64,000 nucleotides of DNA from Terrisporobacter glycolicus ATCC 14880 = DSM 1288. GTDB lineage: Bacteria; Bacillota; Clostridia; Peptostreptococcales; Peptostreptococcaceae. The notes beneath the pieces were generated by a model. It had not been told where the DNA came from, made no database searches, and saw nothing but the letters and a program-made list of their open reading frames with translations. A program made the position numbers and the translations under genes. The DNA lies in assembly GCF_036812735.1 (NCBI RefSeq), contig NZ_CP117523.1, positions 992,001 to 1,056,000 of the forward strand, read 5' to 3'. Within the stretch, counting starts at the first letter, position 1; the number at the start of each line of letters is the position of its first letter. Shown piece after piece: positions 34,847-44,567 of this stretch.

Positions 34847-36172
34847 ATGATTATAACAATGCTTACTATAATGAATATCTTCAATTTAACGATTAATAAA
34901 TCTTATGCGGGAACTAATAATTTATACAGTACAGAATACATAAAAAACCAGGAGGCACAATTTATATGCAATAATTATTTTGGAAGTAGTGAAAAAGACT
35001 ATGAGTATAAGAAGGGAAGCATACCAATATTAATATCTGCTCCTCATACAGTTAAACAATGGAGAAATGAAAGCTATAAAAGCGCAGATATTTATACTGG
35101 AGCACTGGCTAAAACATTACATGAATCTACAGGAGCACATATAATTTATAAAGCCAGTACTAATGGTGACGAAAATTATACAACTGAAGAAACTGAGTAC
35201 CGTAAAAAAATAAAGGATATAGTTTCTAAAAATGATATAAAAGTAATTATTGATCTACATGGTATGACTTCGGACAAAGATAGCGATATAGATATAGGAA
35301 CTGGAAATAGTAGTAATATTAATTTATTAGGACAAGATTACATACTATCTTTAGCAGGAAGTTCTTTAGGGAATAATAACTACACAGTTAATAAGTATTT
35401 TACTGGAGGCAAGACTCATACAATATCTGCTTATTGTGGTTCAAAACTAGGTGTACCTACATTGCAGCTAGAGATAAATAAAAAATATAGAACTTCAGAC
35501 AGTGAAGAGTTTAGTTATATGGCAAATAAATTAACTGATATGATTAATGACCTTTCTAATAAAGTATGTATACCTAAGGGTAAGATGGTTAATTTTAATA
35601 AAAGTTTGAATTTACGTAGTAGTATGTCTACTGCCAATGGAACTAATATAATAGACCAAATTAGCCTTGGGACTTCAGTTGAAATATTAGACAATGTAGA
35701 AAATGGCAATATAAGTAAGGAATGGATAAGAATTAAATACAATAATAAAGTTGGATATGTAAAAAGCAATTACATTATCTTATATAATGTAGGTAAAATA
35801 ATCAATGTAAATAAAAATATTCGATTAAGAAAAAGTGTGGACACTAAAAGTGACACAGTGTGTATAATACCAAAAGGATCTTATGTTACTATATTGGATA
35901 ATGGAGAAAGATGTAAAGTTAAGTATAATAACAAAGAAGGATGTATTAGCAAAAAATATTTAGAGGTAATATATTCACATAGTGTAGGTAAAATAGTCAA
36001 TGTAAATAAAAATATTCGACTAAGAAAAAATGTGGATCCTAAAAGTGACACAGTGATTAGAATACCAAAAGGGTATTATGTTACCATATTAAATAATGGA
36101 GAAAGATGTAAAGTTAAGTATAATAATAAAGAAGGATACATTAGCAAAAAATATTTAGCAGTAATATATTAA
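34847..36172 (+). pseudogene. Secreted amidohydrolase-like protein with three SH3 repeats, 5' end interrupted at an A tract
   Basis: The open frame encodes 441 residues from ATG 34847: a Zn-hydrolase of the N-formylglutamate amidohydrolase-like fold (LISAPHTVKQW, IIDLHGMTSD, GKTHTISAYCGSKLGVPTLQLEI) and three SH3-like cell-wall-binding repeats (about 235-300, 310-370, 380-441; the last two nearly identical). The AGGGGAG site at 34818-34824 instead serves GTG codons at 34830/34833, whose frame stops at TGA 34848 after seven A (34841-34847). One more A would give a normal signal peptide start VKIKKMIITMLT. So the gene is frameshifted, phase-variable, or read by slippage. Confidence 0.6.
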
Positions 36173-36176
36173 TAAT

Positions 36177-36206
36177 AAAAAATCCCCCTTATTAAGGGGG
36201 ATTTTT
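36177..36206 (+). terminator. Terminator after the SH3-repeat gene
   Basis: AAAAATCCCCCTT and AAGGGGGATTTTT arms around ATT, with T tract. Confidence 0.92.
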
Positions 36207-36458
36207 ATATGTATCCAATAAAAGAGCTTATTGTATTAATAGTTCTGTATTAACAAATAGAACTATAAGTATACCACAATTTCCATTAATAAAGAGAACG
36301 CATTTGTTATTTTCCTGGGAAAAGGTTTCTACTAAGATTAAAGTATAGAGAAACATAAAAATAAAAAATGTAACTTCAAATTAACTTATTAAAATAAAAG
36401 ATTAAGCAATGAATTTACAAAAAATATTATTAATGACTTTGAAAGGGTGGTATTTATT

Positions 36459-37325
36459 ATGTTAATGAACATGGCAAATTTATTAAAAGTAGCAAATGAA
36501 AAGAGTTTTGCAGTTCCTGCATTCAACATTTCATCAGAAAGTATGTTAAATGGAGTGATAGAATCTTGTGAAAAGGAGAAATCACCAGTAATAATAGCAA
36601 TACATCCAAATGAACTTGCATTTACAGGAGATAGTTTTGTTGAAATGGTTAAAGATATTGCAAATAAGACAACAGTTCCTGTTGCTCTACACTTAGATCA
36701 TGGTTCAGATTTTGAACAAATTCAAAGAGCTATTCGTGATGGATTCACTTCTGTAATGATAGATGCAAGTACAAAAAGTTTTGAAGAAAATATAGAATTA
36801 ACTAAAAAAGTAATAGAAATAGCTCATCCACTAAATATATCAGTAGAAGCTGAGTTAGGAACAATAGGGACTACTGATGGAGATAGTGAAGGAGGAACAG
36901 ATGAGATAATTTATACAAAACCAGATGATGCAGTAAAATTTGTGGAAGCTACTGGATGTGATTGTTTAGCAATAGCAATAGGTACTGCTCATGGTATATA
37001 TCCAGATGGATTTGAACCACATCTAAAATTAGATTTATTAAGTGAAATTAAGTCAAAAGTTTCTATACCACTTGTATTGCATGGTGGATCAGCAAATCCA
37101 GATAGTGAAATTGCAGAATCAGTAAAACGTGGTGTTAATAAAATAAATATATCTTCAGATATAAAAGCAGCATTCTTCAAAGAATGTAGAAAAGTTCTAG
37201 AAAATGATAAATTAAGAGAACCATTAGATATTTTCCCAGCTTGTATTGATAAAATGAATGAAACAGTAGTTCATAAAATTAGATTATTTAACTCAAATGA
37301 TAAATTAAAGCATTATACATTATAA
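36459..37325 (+). CDS. Class II ketose-(bis)phosphate aldolase
   Basis: A 288-residue aldolase of the FbaA/GatY/KbaY family. ATG at 36459 follows AAAGGGTGG; a GTG at 36447 overlaps the site. Zinc and catalytic residues are visible in ALHLDHGSDF, EAELGTIGTTDGD, GTAHGIYPDG and LVLHGGS. It splits a ketose phosphate into DHAP and an aldehyde. It heads a PTS operon that has no phosphofructokinase-like gene, so the true substrate may be a ketose-1-phosphate from the PTS rather than a bisphosphate; that is inference. Confidence 0.88.
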   Translation: MLMNMANLLKVANEKSFAVPAFNISSESMLNGVIESCEKEKSPVIIAIHPNELAFTGDSFVEMVKDIANKTTVPVALHLDHGSDFEQIQRAIRDGFTSVMIDASTKSFEENIELTKKVIEIAHPLNISVEAELGTIGTTDGDSEGGTDEIIYTKPDDAVKFVEATGCDCLAIAIGTAHGIYPDGFEPHLKLDLLSEIKSKVSIPLVLHGGSANPDSEIAESVKRGVNKINISSDIKAAFFKECRKVLENDKLREPLDIFPACIDKMNETVVHKIRLFNSNDKLKHYTL

Positions 37326-37344
37326 AATAGGAGAGTTATGGAAT

Positions 37345-37794
37345 ATGGAATTAGTAGAAATTCTTGATGAACATGTAATAAAGGACTGTTTACAAGCGAC
37401 GGATAAAATCGATGCTATCACAAAAATGTGTACATTATTACATGATAATGGATATATTTCAAATATTGAATCTTTCAAATCAGATGTGCTAAAACGTGAG
37501 GAATTGGGAGAGACAGGAATAGGCAATATGATTGCAATTCCTCATGGAAAAAGTTCAAGTGTTGAAAAAAGTGCAATTTCAATATGTAAACTAGATAGAG
37601 AAATTGATTGGGAAACATTAGATGGAAAAGGTGTAAAAGTAATCATATTATTTGGTGTGCAAGATGATGTTGAAGCAGCAAAGGATCATCTTAAGTTATT
37701 AGCACAAGTTGCACGAAAATTAGCTAAGGAAGAAGTTGTTGAATCATTAGTAAATGCCAATAGTAGTAGAGAAATAATAGAATGCTTCAGATAA
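37345..37794 (+). CDS. PTS EIIA, fructose/mannitol type
   Basis: A 149-residue phosphocarrier of the PTS_EIIA_2 family. The phosphorylated histidine lies in IAIPHGKSSSV. It takes phosphate from HPr and hands it to the EIIB encoded 23 bases downstream. Twenty bases after the aldolase gene, with GGAGAG site. A second EIIA of the same family lies at 43193-43639 beside the regulator, so the two probably have different jobs. Confidence 0.92.
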   Translation: MELVEILDEHVIKDCLQATDKIDAITKMCTLLHDNGYISNIESFKSDVLKREELGETGIGNMIAIPHGKSSSVEKSAISICKLDREIDWETLDGKGVKVIILFGVQDDVEAAKDHLKLLAQVARKLAKEEVVESLVNANSSREIIECFR

Positions 37795-37817
37795 TCAAAT
37801 AAACAGGAGGAATTATT

Positions 37818-38129
37818 ATGAAAATAGTTGGTGTTTGTGCTTGTGTAGCAGGAATTGCTCATACATATTTAGCTCAGGAAAAGCTTATGAATGCGGCTCA
37901 AAAAAGAGGGCATACAATTCATGTAGAAACACAGGGGGTAATTGGGCAAGAAAATCCACTAAGTGAAGAAGAAATTGCAGAAGCTGATGTTGTGATTCTT
38001 GCTATTGATGTAAGTATATCAGGAAAAGAACGATTTAAAGGTAAAAAAGTACTTGAAGTTCCTACAAAGACAGTTGTTCATTCATCAGATGCATTAATTA
38101 AGAAAATAGAAACTATGCTAGTAAAATAA
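37818..38129 (+). CDS. PTS EIIB, fructose type
   Basis: A 103-residue EIIB of the fructose family. The phospho-cysteine is Cys9 in VGVCACVAGIAHTYLAQE; the usual motif is ACPTGIAHT, so Pro-Thr is replaced by Val-Ala here. The IIA, IIB and IIC parts are on separate genes, unlike the fused FruA of many species. AGGAGG site before the ATG. Confidence 0.92.
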   Translation: MKIVGVCACVAGIAHTYLAQEKLMNAAQKRGHTIHVETQGVIGQENPLSEEEIAEADVVILAIDVSISGKERFKGKKVLEVPTKTVVHSSDALIKKIETMLVK

Positions 38130-38166
38130 TGTAAGAAGTATTAAAAAATTCGGAGGGGATTTTAGG

Positions 38167-39252
38167 ATGAAAAATTTACAGGCAAAGAAACATATGATGA
38201 CTGCAATTGCATATTTGATTCCGTTTGTTGCATCATCGGGGATGCTAATGGTAATCGGGAATATTTTCGGTGGCACAAGTGTAGAAGCATTAAATGCTTC
38301 TACAAGCTTACCTGATTTGCTTACTACATTAGGTGGTACTGCTTTAGGTTTCATTCCAATAATTATTTCTACAGGTATTGCTTACTCTATAGCAGATAAG
38401 GCAGGGATAGCACCTGGGGTTGTTTTAGGATTACTTTGTAAAGTAGATGGATACGGTTTTTTAGGAGGGTTAGTAAGTGGATTCCTGGTTGGTTATCTTA
38501 CAAAATGGTTATTAAAAGTAATAAAAGTTCCTAAATGGGTACAAGGATTACTGCCACAACTTATTTTACCACTATTAGTTGCGTTAATAGTTGGTACAGC
38601 TATGCAATATGTTATAGGAGTTCCAATTACTTGGTTAACAAACACAATTACCAATATGTTAATGTCAATGCAAAACAATCCTGGTGCGGCTGTTATGTTT
38701 GGATTAGTAGTTGGTGTGCTATCTGCAGTTGATTACGGGGGGCCTATTAATAAGGTTGTATTTACTTTTGCTGCTGGGCTACTATCAGAAGGTATTGGTG
38801 GACCAATAGCAAACCTAATTCAAGCAAGTATGATTGCTCCATTTGGTTTAACTATAGGATATTTTATATCTAGAGGAACTGGAAAAACTTTATTCTCAAC
38901 AAAAGAAGTAGATGCTTTGAAATCAGCATTTGTAATGGGATGTTTCCAAATAACAGAAGGCTCATTTCCGATTATATTAAATGATTTAGCACGTATTACA
39001 ATTTGTACAGCGTTGGGGGCTGGAACAAGTGGAGCATTGATTGGATTATTTGGAGTTTCATCTAGTGTTCCATCAGGTGGGTTCTTAGCACTTCCAGGTT
39101 TAAATAAACCATTAGAATGGTTACTTGCATTATTAGTAGGATCTATAGTATTTGCTATTGCATTACAGTTTTTAAAACATAAACCGGAAGAGCAAGCTGT
39201 AGAAGCGGAAGAAAATATAGATTTAGATGGATTAACATTTAGTGAATTCTAA
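38167..39252 (+). CDS. PTS EIIC, fructose type
   Basis: A 361-residue membrane permease with about nine helices. LLTTLGGTALGFIPIIISTGIAYS, LVSGFLVGYLTKWL and DYGGPINKVVFTFAAGLL are IIC-fructose family segments, and FQITEGSFPI is the conserved substrate-loop region. It imports and phosphorylates a sugar together with the EIIA and EIIB encoded upstream. The sugar may not be fructose: the isomerase and epimerase downstream point to lyxose, mannose or a related ketose. GGAGGGG site. Confidence 0.9.
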   Translation: MKNLQAKKHMMTAIAYLIPFVASSGMLMVIGNIFGGTSVEALNASTSLPDLLTTLGGTALGFIPIIISTGIAYSIADKAGIAPGVVLGLLCKVDGYGFLGGLVSGFLVGYLTKWLLKVIKVPKWVQGLLPQLILPLLVALIVGTAMQYVIGVPITWLTNTITNMLMSMQNNPGAAVMFGLVVGVLSAVDYGGPINKVVFTFAAGLLSEGIGGPIANLIQASMIAPFGLTIGYFISRGTGKTLFSTKEVDALKSAFVMGCFQITEGSFPIILNDLARITICTALGAGTSGALIGLFGVSSSVPSGGFLALPGLNKPLEWLLALLVGSIVFAIALQFLKHKPEEQAVEAEENIDLDGLTFSEF

Positions 39253-39353
39253 TAATTAATACTGTTAATACAGTTTATATGGACAAATAGTTATTAAATT
39301 TAATGATTATTTGTCCTACTTATATGTGTTAAAAATAATGAAGGTGATAAATA

Positions 39354-40436
39354 ATGTCAATAAAGTTGATGGATAAAGTCTATTCAAAAAGAGATTTAAG
39401 AACTCATTTTGGAGATTACTCATCTGTTGCAGGAGTTCGTAGATATTCTTTATTAGAAGGCAAATCTAAAGGCTGTAATATTATAGAAATTGCTACAGGA
39501 AGTGGATTAATCTTTGAAATCAATGAAACAAGAGGTATGGATATAGGAAGATGCAGTTATAAGTCAGTTCCTATTGCATATCAAGGATACAACAAAGAAG
39601 TACATTCTAATTATTATGAAACATTTGCAGATGGATGGTTAAGAAGCTTTTCTGGAGGATTGTTGGTAACATGTGGGTTAAAATCCATCGGTTCACCAGA
39701 AGAAGACAATGGTGAAATTCTTCCACTTCATGGTCGAATATCAAATACACCAGCAGAAAGAGTAAATATAGAAGAATATTGGGAGGGTGAAAATCTTTAC
39801 TTTAAAGTATCTGGCAAAGTACGTGAATCCAAAGCTTTAAATTATAACTTAGAACTAAAACGTACAATTTTAGTTCAAGCAGGTACAAATAAAATTATTC
39901 TTAATGATATGGTAGAAAATCTAGGATTCAATGAAGAAGAATTTATGTTACTTTATCATTTTAATATAGGTCATCCCATACTTGATAAAGAAGCTCAACT
40001 ATTGATAAATTCCAAAGAAGTAGTTCCACGAGATAAAAATGCAAAAAAACAAAGTGAGTCTTATGACTCTTACCTTGAACCTACACAAGATTATAAAGAT
40101 ATTGTGTATTATCACAACTTAGAGGATAATAATGATTTCTGTACAGTAGCAATTGTAAATGAAGAAATTGGTATGGGAATAACTTTAAAATTCAACAAGT
40201 CACAACTAGATTGTTTTACTCAGTGGAAATTTACGGGACTAGGAAATTATGTTGCCGGAATTGAGCCAGGCAATGCACGTGTAAACGGTAGAAGTATAGA
40301 GCGAAAAGAGGAAAGATTAAAAACAATTAAGAGCGATGAAGAGAAACACTTTTCTATAGAAATAGAGATTTTAACATCAAATGAAGAAATTGACTCATAT
40401 AAAAATAAATATATTTTTAGGAGGAATATAATATGA
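39354..40436 (+). CDS. DUF4432 aldose-1-epimerase-like protein
   Basis: A 360-residue protein of the DUF4432 branch of the galactose mutarotase fold. It has INETRGMDIGRCSYKSVPIAY, LLVTCGLKSIGSPEE, LPLHGRISNTPA and GIEPGNARVNGR, with the His and Glu expected for sugar mutarotation. Members occur in sugar operons and probably interconvert anomers of an unusual sugar. Its stop overlaps the isomerase start (ATGA), so the two proteins are made together. Confidence 0.82.
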   Translation: MSIKLMDKVYSKRDLRTHFGDYSSVAGVRRYSLLEGKSKGCNIIEIATGSGLIFEINETRGMDIGRCSYKSVPIAYQGYNKEVHSNYYETFADGWLRSFSGGLLVTCGLKSIGSPEEDNGEILPLHGRISNTPAERVNIEEYWEGENLYFKVSGKVRESKALNYNLELKRTILVQAGTNKIILNDMVENLGFNEEEFMLLYHFNIGHPILDKEAQLLINSKEVVPRDKNAKKQSESYDSYLEPTQDYKDIVYYHNLEDNNDFCTVAIVNEEIGMGITLKFNKSQLDCFTQWKFTGLGNYVAGIEPGNARVNGRSIERKEERLKTIKSDEEKHFSIEIEILTSNEEIDSYKNKYIFRRNII

Positions 40437-41122
40437 AAAGATCTGAAATAAACAGTGCTATAGAATATGTAATTGGGAAATTAGATAACTTTAAATTACC
40501 ATTACCACCATTTGCCTACTATACACCTAATCAATGGAAAAATTTAAATGAAACTGAAAAAGAATTAGTTGATAATATGTTAGGATGGGATGTTACAGAT
40601 TTTGGAACAGGGGATTTTATGAAAGTAGGTCTAACTGTATTTGTATTCCGTAATGGTAACTTTTATAATAAGAAAGAATATCCTAAATCATACTGTGAAA
40701 AACTTCTTTATGTACGTGATGGACAAAGCCTTCCATATCATTTCCACTGGGGTAAAACAGAAGATATAATTAATCGTGGTGGTGGTGATTTAGAGATAAC
40801 AATTTGGCAGTCAGATGAATGTGAAGGGTTTACAAATAAAGATGCAATAGTTACATTAGATGGTAAAAAAGTTACTGTACAAGCAGGAGGTAAGGTTATT
40901 CTTAAACCTGGGCAAAGTATTACACTTGTACCTTATCAGTATCATATGTGGCAAGGGGTACCAGGTACAGGAGATGTTATGTTATTTGAAGTATCTACTA
41001 CAAATGATGATAATGTGGATAATCGTTTTTATAAACCACAAGATAGAATACCAATTGTAGAAGAAGATGCAGAAACAAAATATTTGATGTTTGCAGATTA
41101 TAAAAATTATGTAAAGTTTTAG
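40433..41122 (+). CDS. D-lyxose/D-mannose ketol-isomerase (cupin type)
   Basis: A 229-residue cupin enzyme resembling D-lyxose isomerase (EC 5.3.1.15), which converts D-lyxose to D-xylulose and often D-mannose to D-fructose. Metal ligands are visible as LPYHFHWGKTEDIINRGGG (His-His-Glu) and YQYHMWQGV (fourth ligand). GGAGGAAT site inside the previous gene. It acts on free sugars, which does not fit easily with a PTS delivering phosphorylated sugar; a second import route or hydrolysis would reconcile them. Confidence 0.85.
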   Translation: MKRSEINSAIEYVIGKLDNFKLPLPPFAYYTPNQWKNLNETEKELVDNMLGWDVTDFGTGDFMKVGLTVFVFRNGNFYNKKEYPKSYCEKLLYVRDGQSLPYHFHWGKTEDIINRGGGDLEITIWQSDECEGFTNKDAIVTLDGKKVTVQAGGKVILKPGQSITLVPYQYHMWQGVPGTGDVMLFEVSTTNDDNVDNRFYKPQDRIPIVEEDAETKYLMFADYKNYVKF

Positions 41123-41136
41123 TGAATAAAATATAT

Positions 41137-41168
41137 AAAAAGTGGCTTCTGTAGGAAGTCACTTTTTT
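41137..41168 (+). terminator. Terminator after the sugar operon
   Basis: AAAAAGTGGCTTC and GAAGTCACTTTTTT arms with a small loop and T tract. Confidence 0.85.
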
Positions 41169-41250
41169 AGGAAAAAACAAAGTATATTAATAGGGTATAT
41201 TAGAATTTCTTTTGTAAAACAGAAGGTTCTTGGTATTTTTTTTAATAATT

Positions 41251-41279
41251 TAATGTGATATTATTATAATAATACATTA
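41251..41279. promoter_or_regulatory. AT-rich dyad over a -10-like element before the PRD regulator
   Basis: TAATGT and ACATTA flank a palindromic TATTATTATAATAATA core that includes TATAAT (41265-41270). It lies 17 bases before the regulator start and could be an autoregulatory operator. No -35 at normal spacing was seen. Confidence 0.35.
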
Positions 41280-41295
41280 AAAAGGGGCTGCTTAT

Positions 41296-43203
41296 ATGGA
41301 TATACTAACATGTAGACAAGTTGATTTTATTAAATTAATGTTAGAAGAGCATGAATATAAACCAATAAAATATTTCACAGAAAAATTAAATGTGTCTGAT
41401 AAAACATTACAAAAGGACTTAAAGATTATTGGTAATTATATTATTAAATTTAATATTCAAATAGAAGCTAAAAGGGGATATGGGATATTAATTGACAGTA
41501 ATGCTAGCTCTAATATTGAATTTATAAATAGTTTAAATATTAATTTAAAGGATAAAAATAGCGTTTCAGTAGAGCAAAGAAGAGTAGAAATATTAAAAAT
41601 GTTATTATTAAATTCAAAGTCTAGCACGTCAATAAATCAATTATCTGAGAAGTACTATGTTAGTAAAACATCTATTGTCAATGATTTAAGATATATTGAG
41701 GAATGGCTAAAAAAATATAATATAAAATTAAGTAAAACTTTGGAAGGTACTAAAATACTGGGAAAAGAAACAGATATAAGAAAATCTATAGCTAGTTTAT
41801 TGGAAGATATATTGGATCAAGATAGTTATGAAAACGATTTACCGGATGTTACACGAATTGAGCTAGCAACTTTTTCTGCTTTATCAAATATTTTTGATTT
41901 AGATTCTATTATGTTTATAGAAAACATAATATGGGAACTTGAAGAAAGTTTAGATTATACTATTAGTCAACCATATTATATAAACCTAATAACGCATATA
42001 TTAATTTGTATTAAGAGATTAAAGGAAGGTAATCAAATAGAGTCCAATGAAGACAAGATAAAAACACTTGATAATTTAAATGAAAAAGTATATGAAAATG
42101 TTATAAATTTAATTGATAAAATACATGAAAGATATAGTGTTTCTGTAAGTAATGAAGAGATTTACTATATATACAAGTATATCGTTTCTTCTGGATTTGG
42201 AAACACACTTGATAATAATATATTTATATCTGAAAATTATATAAATAATAGTGAAGAAGTAACAAATATGATGATAGATACAATGTCAGAATTTCTTAAT
42301 ATAAACTTACGAGAAGATGAATTATTGCAAAAAGGTTTACTATTACATATAAAACCAATGTTAAATAGGTTAAATTATGATATTCAAATAAAAAATCCAT
42401 TATTAAAGGAAATAGAAGAAAGATTTAGTGAAATATTGGGACTATGTAGATTATCTATAAAATTAATATCGCCACACTACAATATAAATAATATAAGTAT
42501 AGATGAGATTTCGTATTTAGCGACTTATTTTCAAGCAGCAGTAGAAAGAAGTGTTAGTAGTAAGAGAATATTGGTTGTATGTCATAGTGGTTATGGCACA
42601 TCGCAGTTGTTATCAACTAGACTAAAGAGGGCTTTCCCTCAATGGACCATAGTAGATATTGTATCATTACATAAATTAGGTGATATAGACATGAAAGATA
42701 TAGATTTTATTGTATCTACTGTAGATATAGACATAAAAGATAAAATGTATATAGTTGTATCGGCCTTATTAATGGAGAGAGATATTAATAATATTAAAAA
42801 CATACTTATGAATGCATCATCAGAAAATAATAATATAGATTTTAATAATTTAGCGCTCGAGATGGAAAAAAACATATATTTTAACGGAAATTATAATGAA
42901 GAAGTAGATTATATATTAAGAAATACAAAATTAGAGCAGGTTAATTTATCAAAATTTTATAGAATTTATATTAATACTTCATATAAAGAAAATAAATTAA
43001 TAACTAATATAGATAATAAAAACAAATCTATTTCTCTCTATATATTATGTAATAATTACGACTACCTCAAAGAAATTTTACTTGATATATATAACTTATT
43101 TATTTGTAAAAAATATATTAATTATATAACAGTATGTGAAAGAGAAGTTGATATCATAAAGTTATTTAAACATGTAATAAGGGAGAGTATATATGAGTAT
43201 TAG
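41296..43203 (+). CDS. PRD-containing transcriptional regulator (MtlR/LicR-like)
   Basis: A 635-residue regulator. Order: N-terminal HTH (about 1-70, NVSDKTLQKDLKIIGNYI), a second HTH (about 90-155, YYVSKTSIVNDLRYIEEWL), two PRD domains (about 180-290 and 295-400) and an EIIB-like domain with Cys in VVCHSGYGTSQLLSTRL. The C-terminal region (about 520-635) looks like a worn EIIA domain without a clear active His. A free EIIA follows with an 11-base overlap. It is expected to control the PTS operon upstream, responding to sugar flux through phosphorylation. Confidence 0.85.
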   Translation: MDILTCRQVDFIKLMLEEHEYKPIKYFTEKLNVSDKTLQKDLKIIGNYIIKFNIQIEAKRGYGILIDSNASSNIEFINSLNINLKDKNSVSVEQRRVEILKMLLLNSKSSTSINQLSEKYYVSKTSIVNDLRYIEEWLKKYNIKLSKTLEGTKILGKETDIRKSIASLLEDILDQDSYENDLPDVTRIELATFSALSNIFDLDSIMFIENIIWELEESLDYTISQPYYINLITHILICIKRLKEGNQIESNEDKIKTLDNLNEKVYENVINLIDKIHERYSVSVSNEEIYYIYKYIVSSGFGNTLDNNIFISENYINNSEEVTNMMIDTMSEFLNINLREDELLQKGLLLHIKPMLNRLNYDIQIKNPLLKEIEERFSEILGLCRLSIKLISPHYNINNISIDEISYLATYFQAAVERSVSSKRILVVCHSGYGTSQLLSTRLKRAFPQWTIVDIVSLHKLGDIDMKDIDFIVSTVDIDIKDKMYIVVSALLMERDINNIKNILMNASSENNNIDFNNLALEMEKNIYFNGNYNEEVDYILRNTKLEQVNLSKFYRIYINTSYKENKLITNIDNKNKSISLYILCNNYDYLKEILLDIYNLFICKKYINYITVCEREVDIIKLFKHVIRESIYEY

Positions 43204-43639
43204 AGATATAGTTAGTAATGATTGTATAGATTTAGATATAAAATATACCACAAAAAAAGAAATACTAGAAGAATTAATAAAAAAGCTACACAAAAGTGGA
43301 TTTATTGCTGATAAAGACAAATTTTATGAAGATTTATGTTTTAGAGAAAAAGAAGGTTCAACTTCAATAGGAAATTACATAGCAATACCTCATGGACAAT
43401 CAAGTTATGTTAAAAGGTTTTCTATAGCAATAGGTAGGACTAACTTAGACGTTCAATGGGAGGATGAGGATAATTTTCCAGTGAGGCTTATTATTCTTTT
43501 TGCAGTGCCAGATTCTGGCGACTCAAAAGATGAACTTCGTACAATGGCTCAAATGTGCAGGAAATTAGCTGATGATGATTTATGTTATAAATTATTAAAA
43601 TCTCAAAATTATGATGAGATAGTTGAAATATTTTCTTAA
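43193..43639 (+). CDS. PTS EIIA-like protein paired with the PRD regulator
   Basis: A 148-residue PTS_EIIA_2 protein with the active histidine in IAIPHGQSSYV. It overlaps the regulator gene by 11 bases, so it is probably made in step with it. The likely job is to phosphorylate the regulator or to replace its degenerate C-terminal EIIA domain. It is a paralogue of the EIIA at 37345-37794. Confidence 0.9.
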   Translation: MSIRDIVSNDCIDLDIKYTTKKEILEELIKKLHKSGFIADKDKFYEDLCFREKEGSTSIGNYIAIPHGQSSYVKRFSIAIGRTNLDVQWEDEDNFPVRLIILFAVPDSGDSKDELRTMAQMCRKLADDDLCYKLLKSQNYDEIVEIFS

Positions 43640-43694
43640 AAATATATAATGAAACTTTTGTGAAATGAATTTTTGGATTATTATAAAAATTAAA

Positions 43695-43739
43695 AAAATA
43701 AACCACTAGGTCATGTTTTACAATCTAGTGGTTTATTTT
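43695..43739. terminator. Bidirectional terminator
   Basis: AAAATAAACCACTAG (43695-43709) and CTAGTGGTTTATTTT (43725-43739) form a perfect 15-base stem with T tracts in both directions, between the EIIA gene and ecfT. Confidence 0.9.
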
Positions 43740-44567
43740 CTATAAAGGATAATAAAATCCTGTTACTATATTGTTTTTTAAATAAACTGCTGAAGCAAGA
43801 ATTATTATACAAATTATTATAAAAGTAAAGTCCATACCTTTTAATTTTTTATAGCTATACCATGTTCTTTTCTTTTTCTTACCGAAAGATCTTAGCTCCA
43901 TAGCATTTGAAATGGTTTCGATTCTTTTAATAGAAGAAGAAACTAGAGGAACAAATATTGTAGTATAGTTTTTCAAAATCTCACTTATACTACCTTCATT
44001 TTTATGGAAAGCTAGCCCTCTTGCTTGCTGAGCGTCTAAAATATCCCTGTATTCACGTTGAACATCTGGGATATATCTAAATGCAATGTTTACAGCATAA
44101 GCTATCTTATAAGGAATACCTATTTTGTTTAAACTACTGGCAAATTCACTTGGATGTGTTGTGAATATAAATATGGCAGTTATAGGCATTAATACTGCAT
44201 ATTTTAATGATATAGTTAAAACATAGAATAGAGTTTCTTTGTTTATATATGAATATCCTATGTTGATTAATTGTGTATTTGTACCTACTAATTCACTTCC
44301 GTATTGTGGGGTGATTAGTAGTATAAAAATAACATTTATTATATTGAAAATAACCATCATCCATAGTAGTGGTTTTAATGTTTTTGATGGTATTTTTGAA
44401 AAATAAAGCATTACAGCACTGATTAATGCCATAGCTATAAACACTCTTATATCAAGAAACATTACTGTTATAATTGTCCATGTAAGAAATAATAGTATTT
44501 TGCTTACACCACTTAATCTATGAAAAATAGAGTCACCCTCAATATAAAGAGTTTGGGCTCTACTCAT
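43740..44567 (-). CDS. ecfT: ECF transporter transmembrane component T
   Basis: A 275-residue EcfT protein with about six helices. The coupling helices carry the diagnostic motifs ALEARGL-like QQARGLAFHK and AMELRSFGKKK (Ala-Arg-Gly and Ala-Arg/Leu-Arg-Gly positions), which contact the ATPases. It overlaps the ATPase gene by 8 bases. Last gene of the SAM-riboswitch operon. Confidence 0.9.
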   Translation of the reverse strand: MSRAQTLYIEGDSIFHRLSGVSKILLFLTWTIITVMFLDIRVFIAMALISAVMLYFSKIPSKTLKPLLWMMVIFNIINVIFILLITPQYGSELVGTNTQLINIGYSYINKETLFYVLTISLKYAVLMPITAIFIFTTHPSEFASSLNKIGIPYKIAYAVNIAFRYIPDVQREYRDILDAQQARGLAFHKNEGSISEILKNYTTIFVPLVSSSIKRIETISNAMELRSFGKKKKRTWYSYKKLKGMDFTFIIICIIILASAVYLKNNIVTGFYYPL

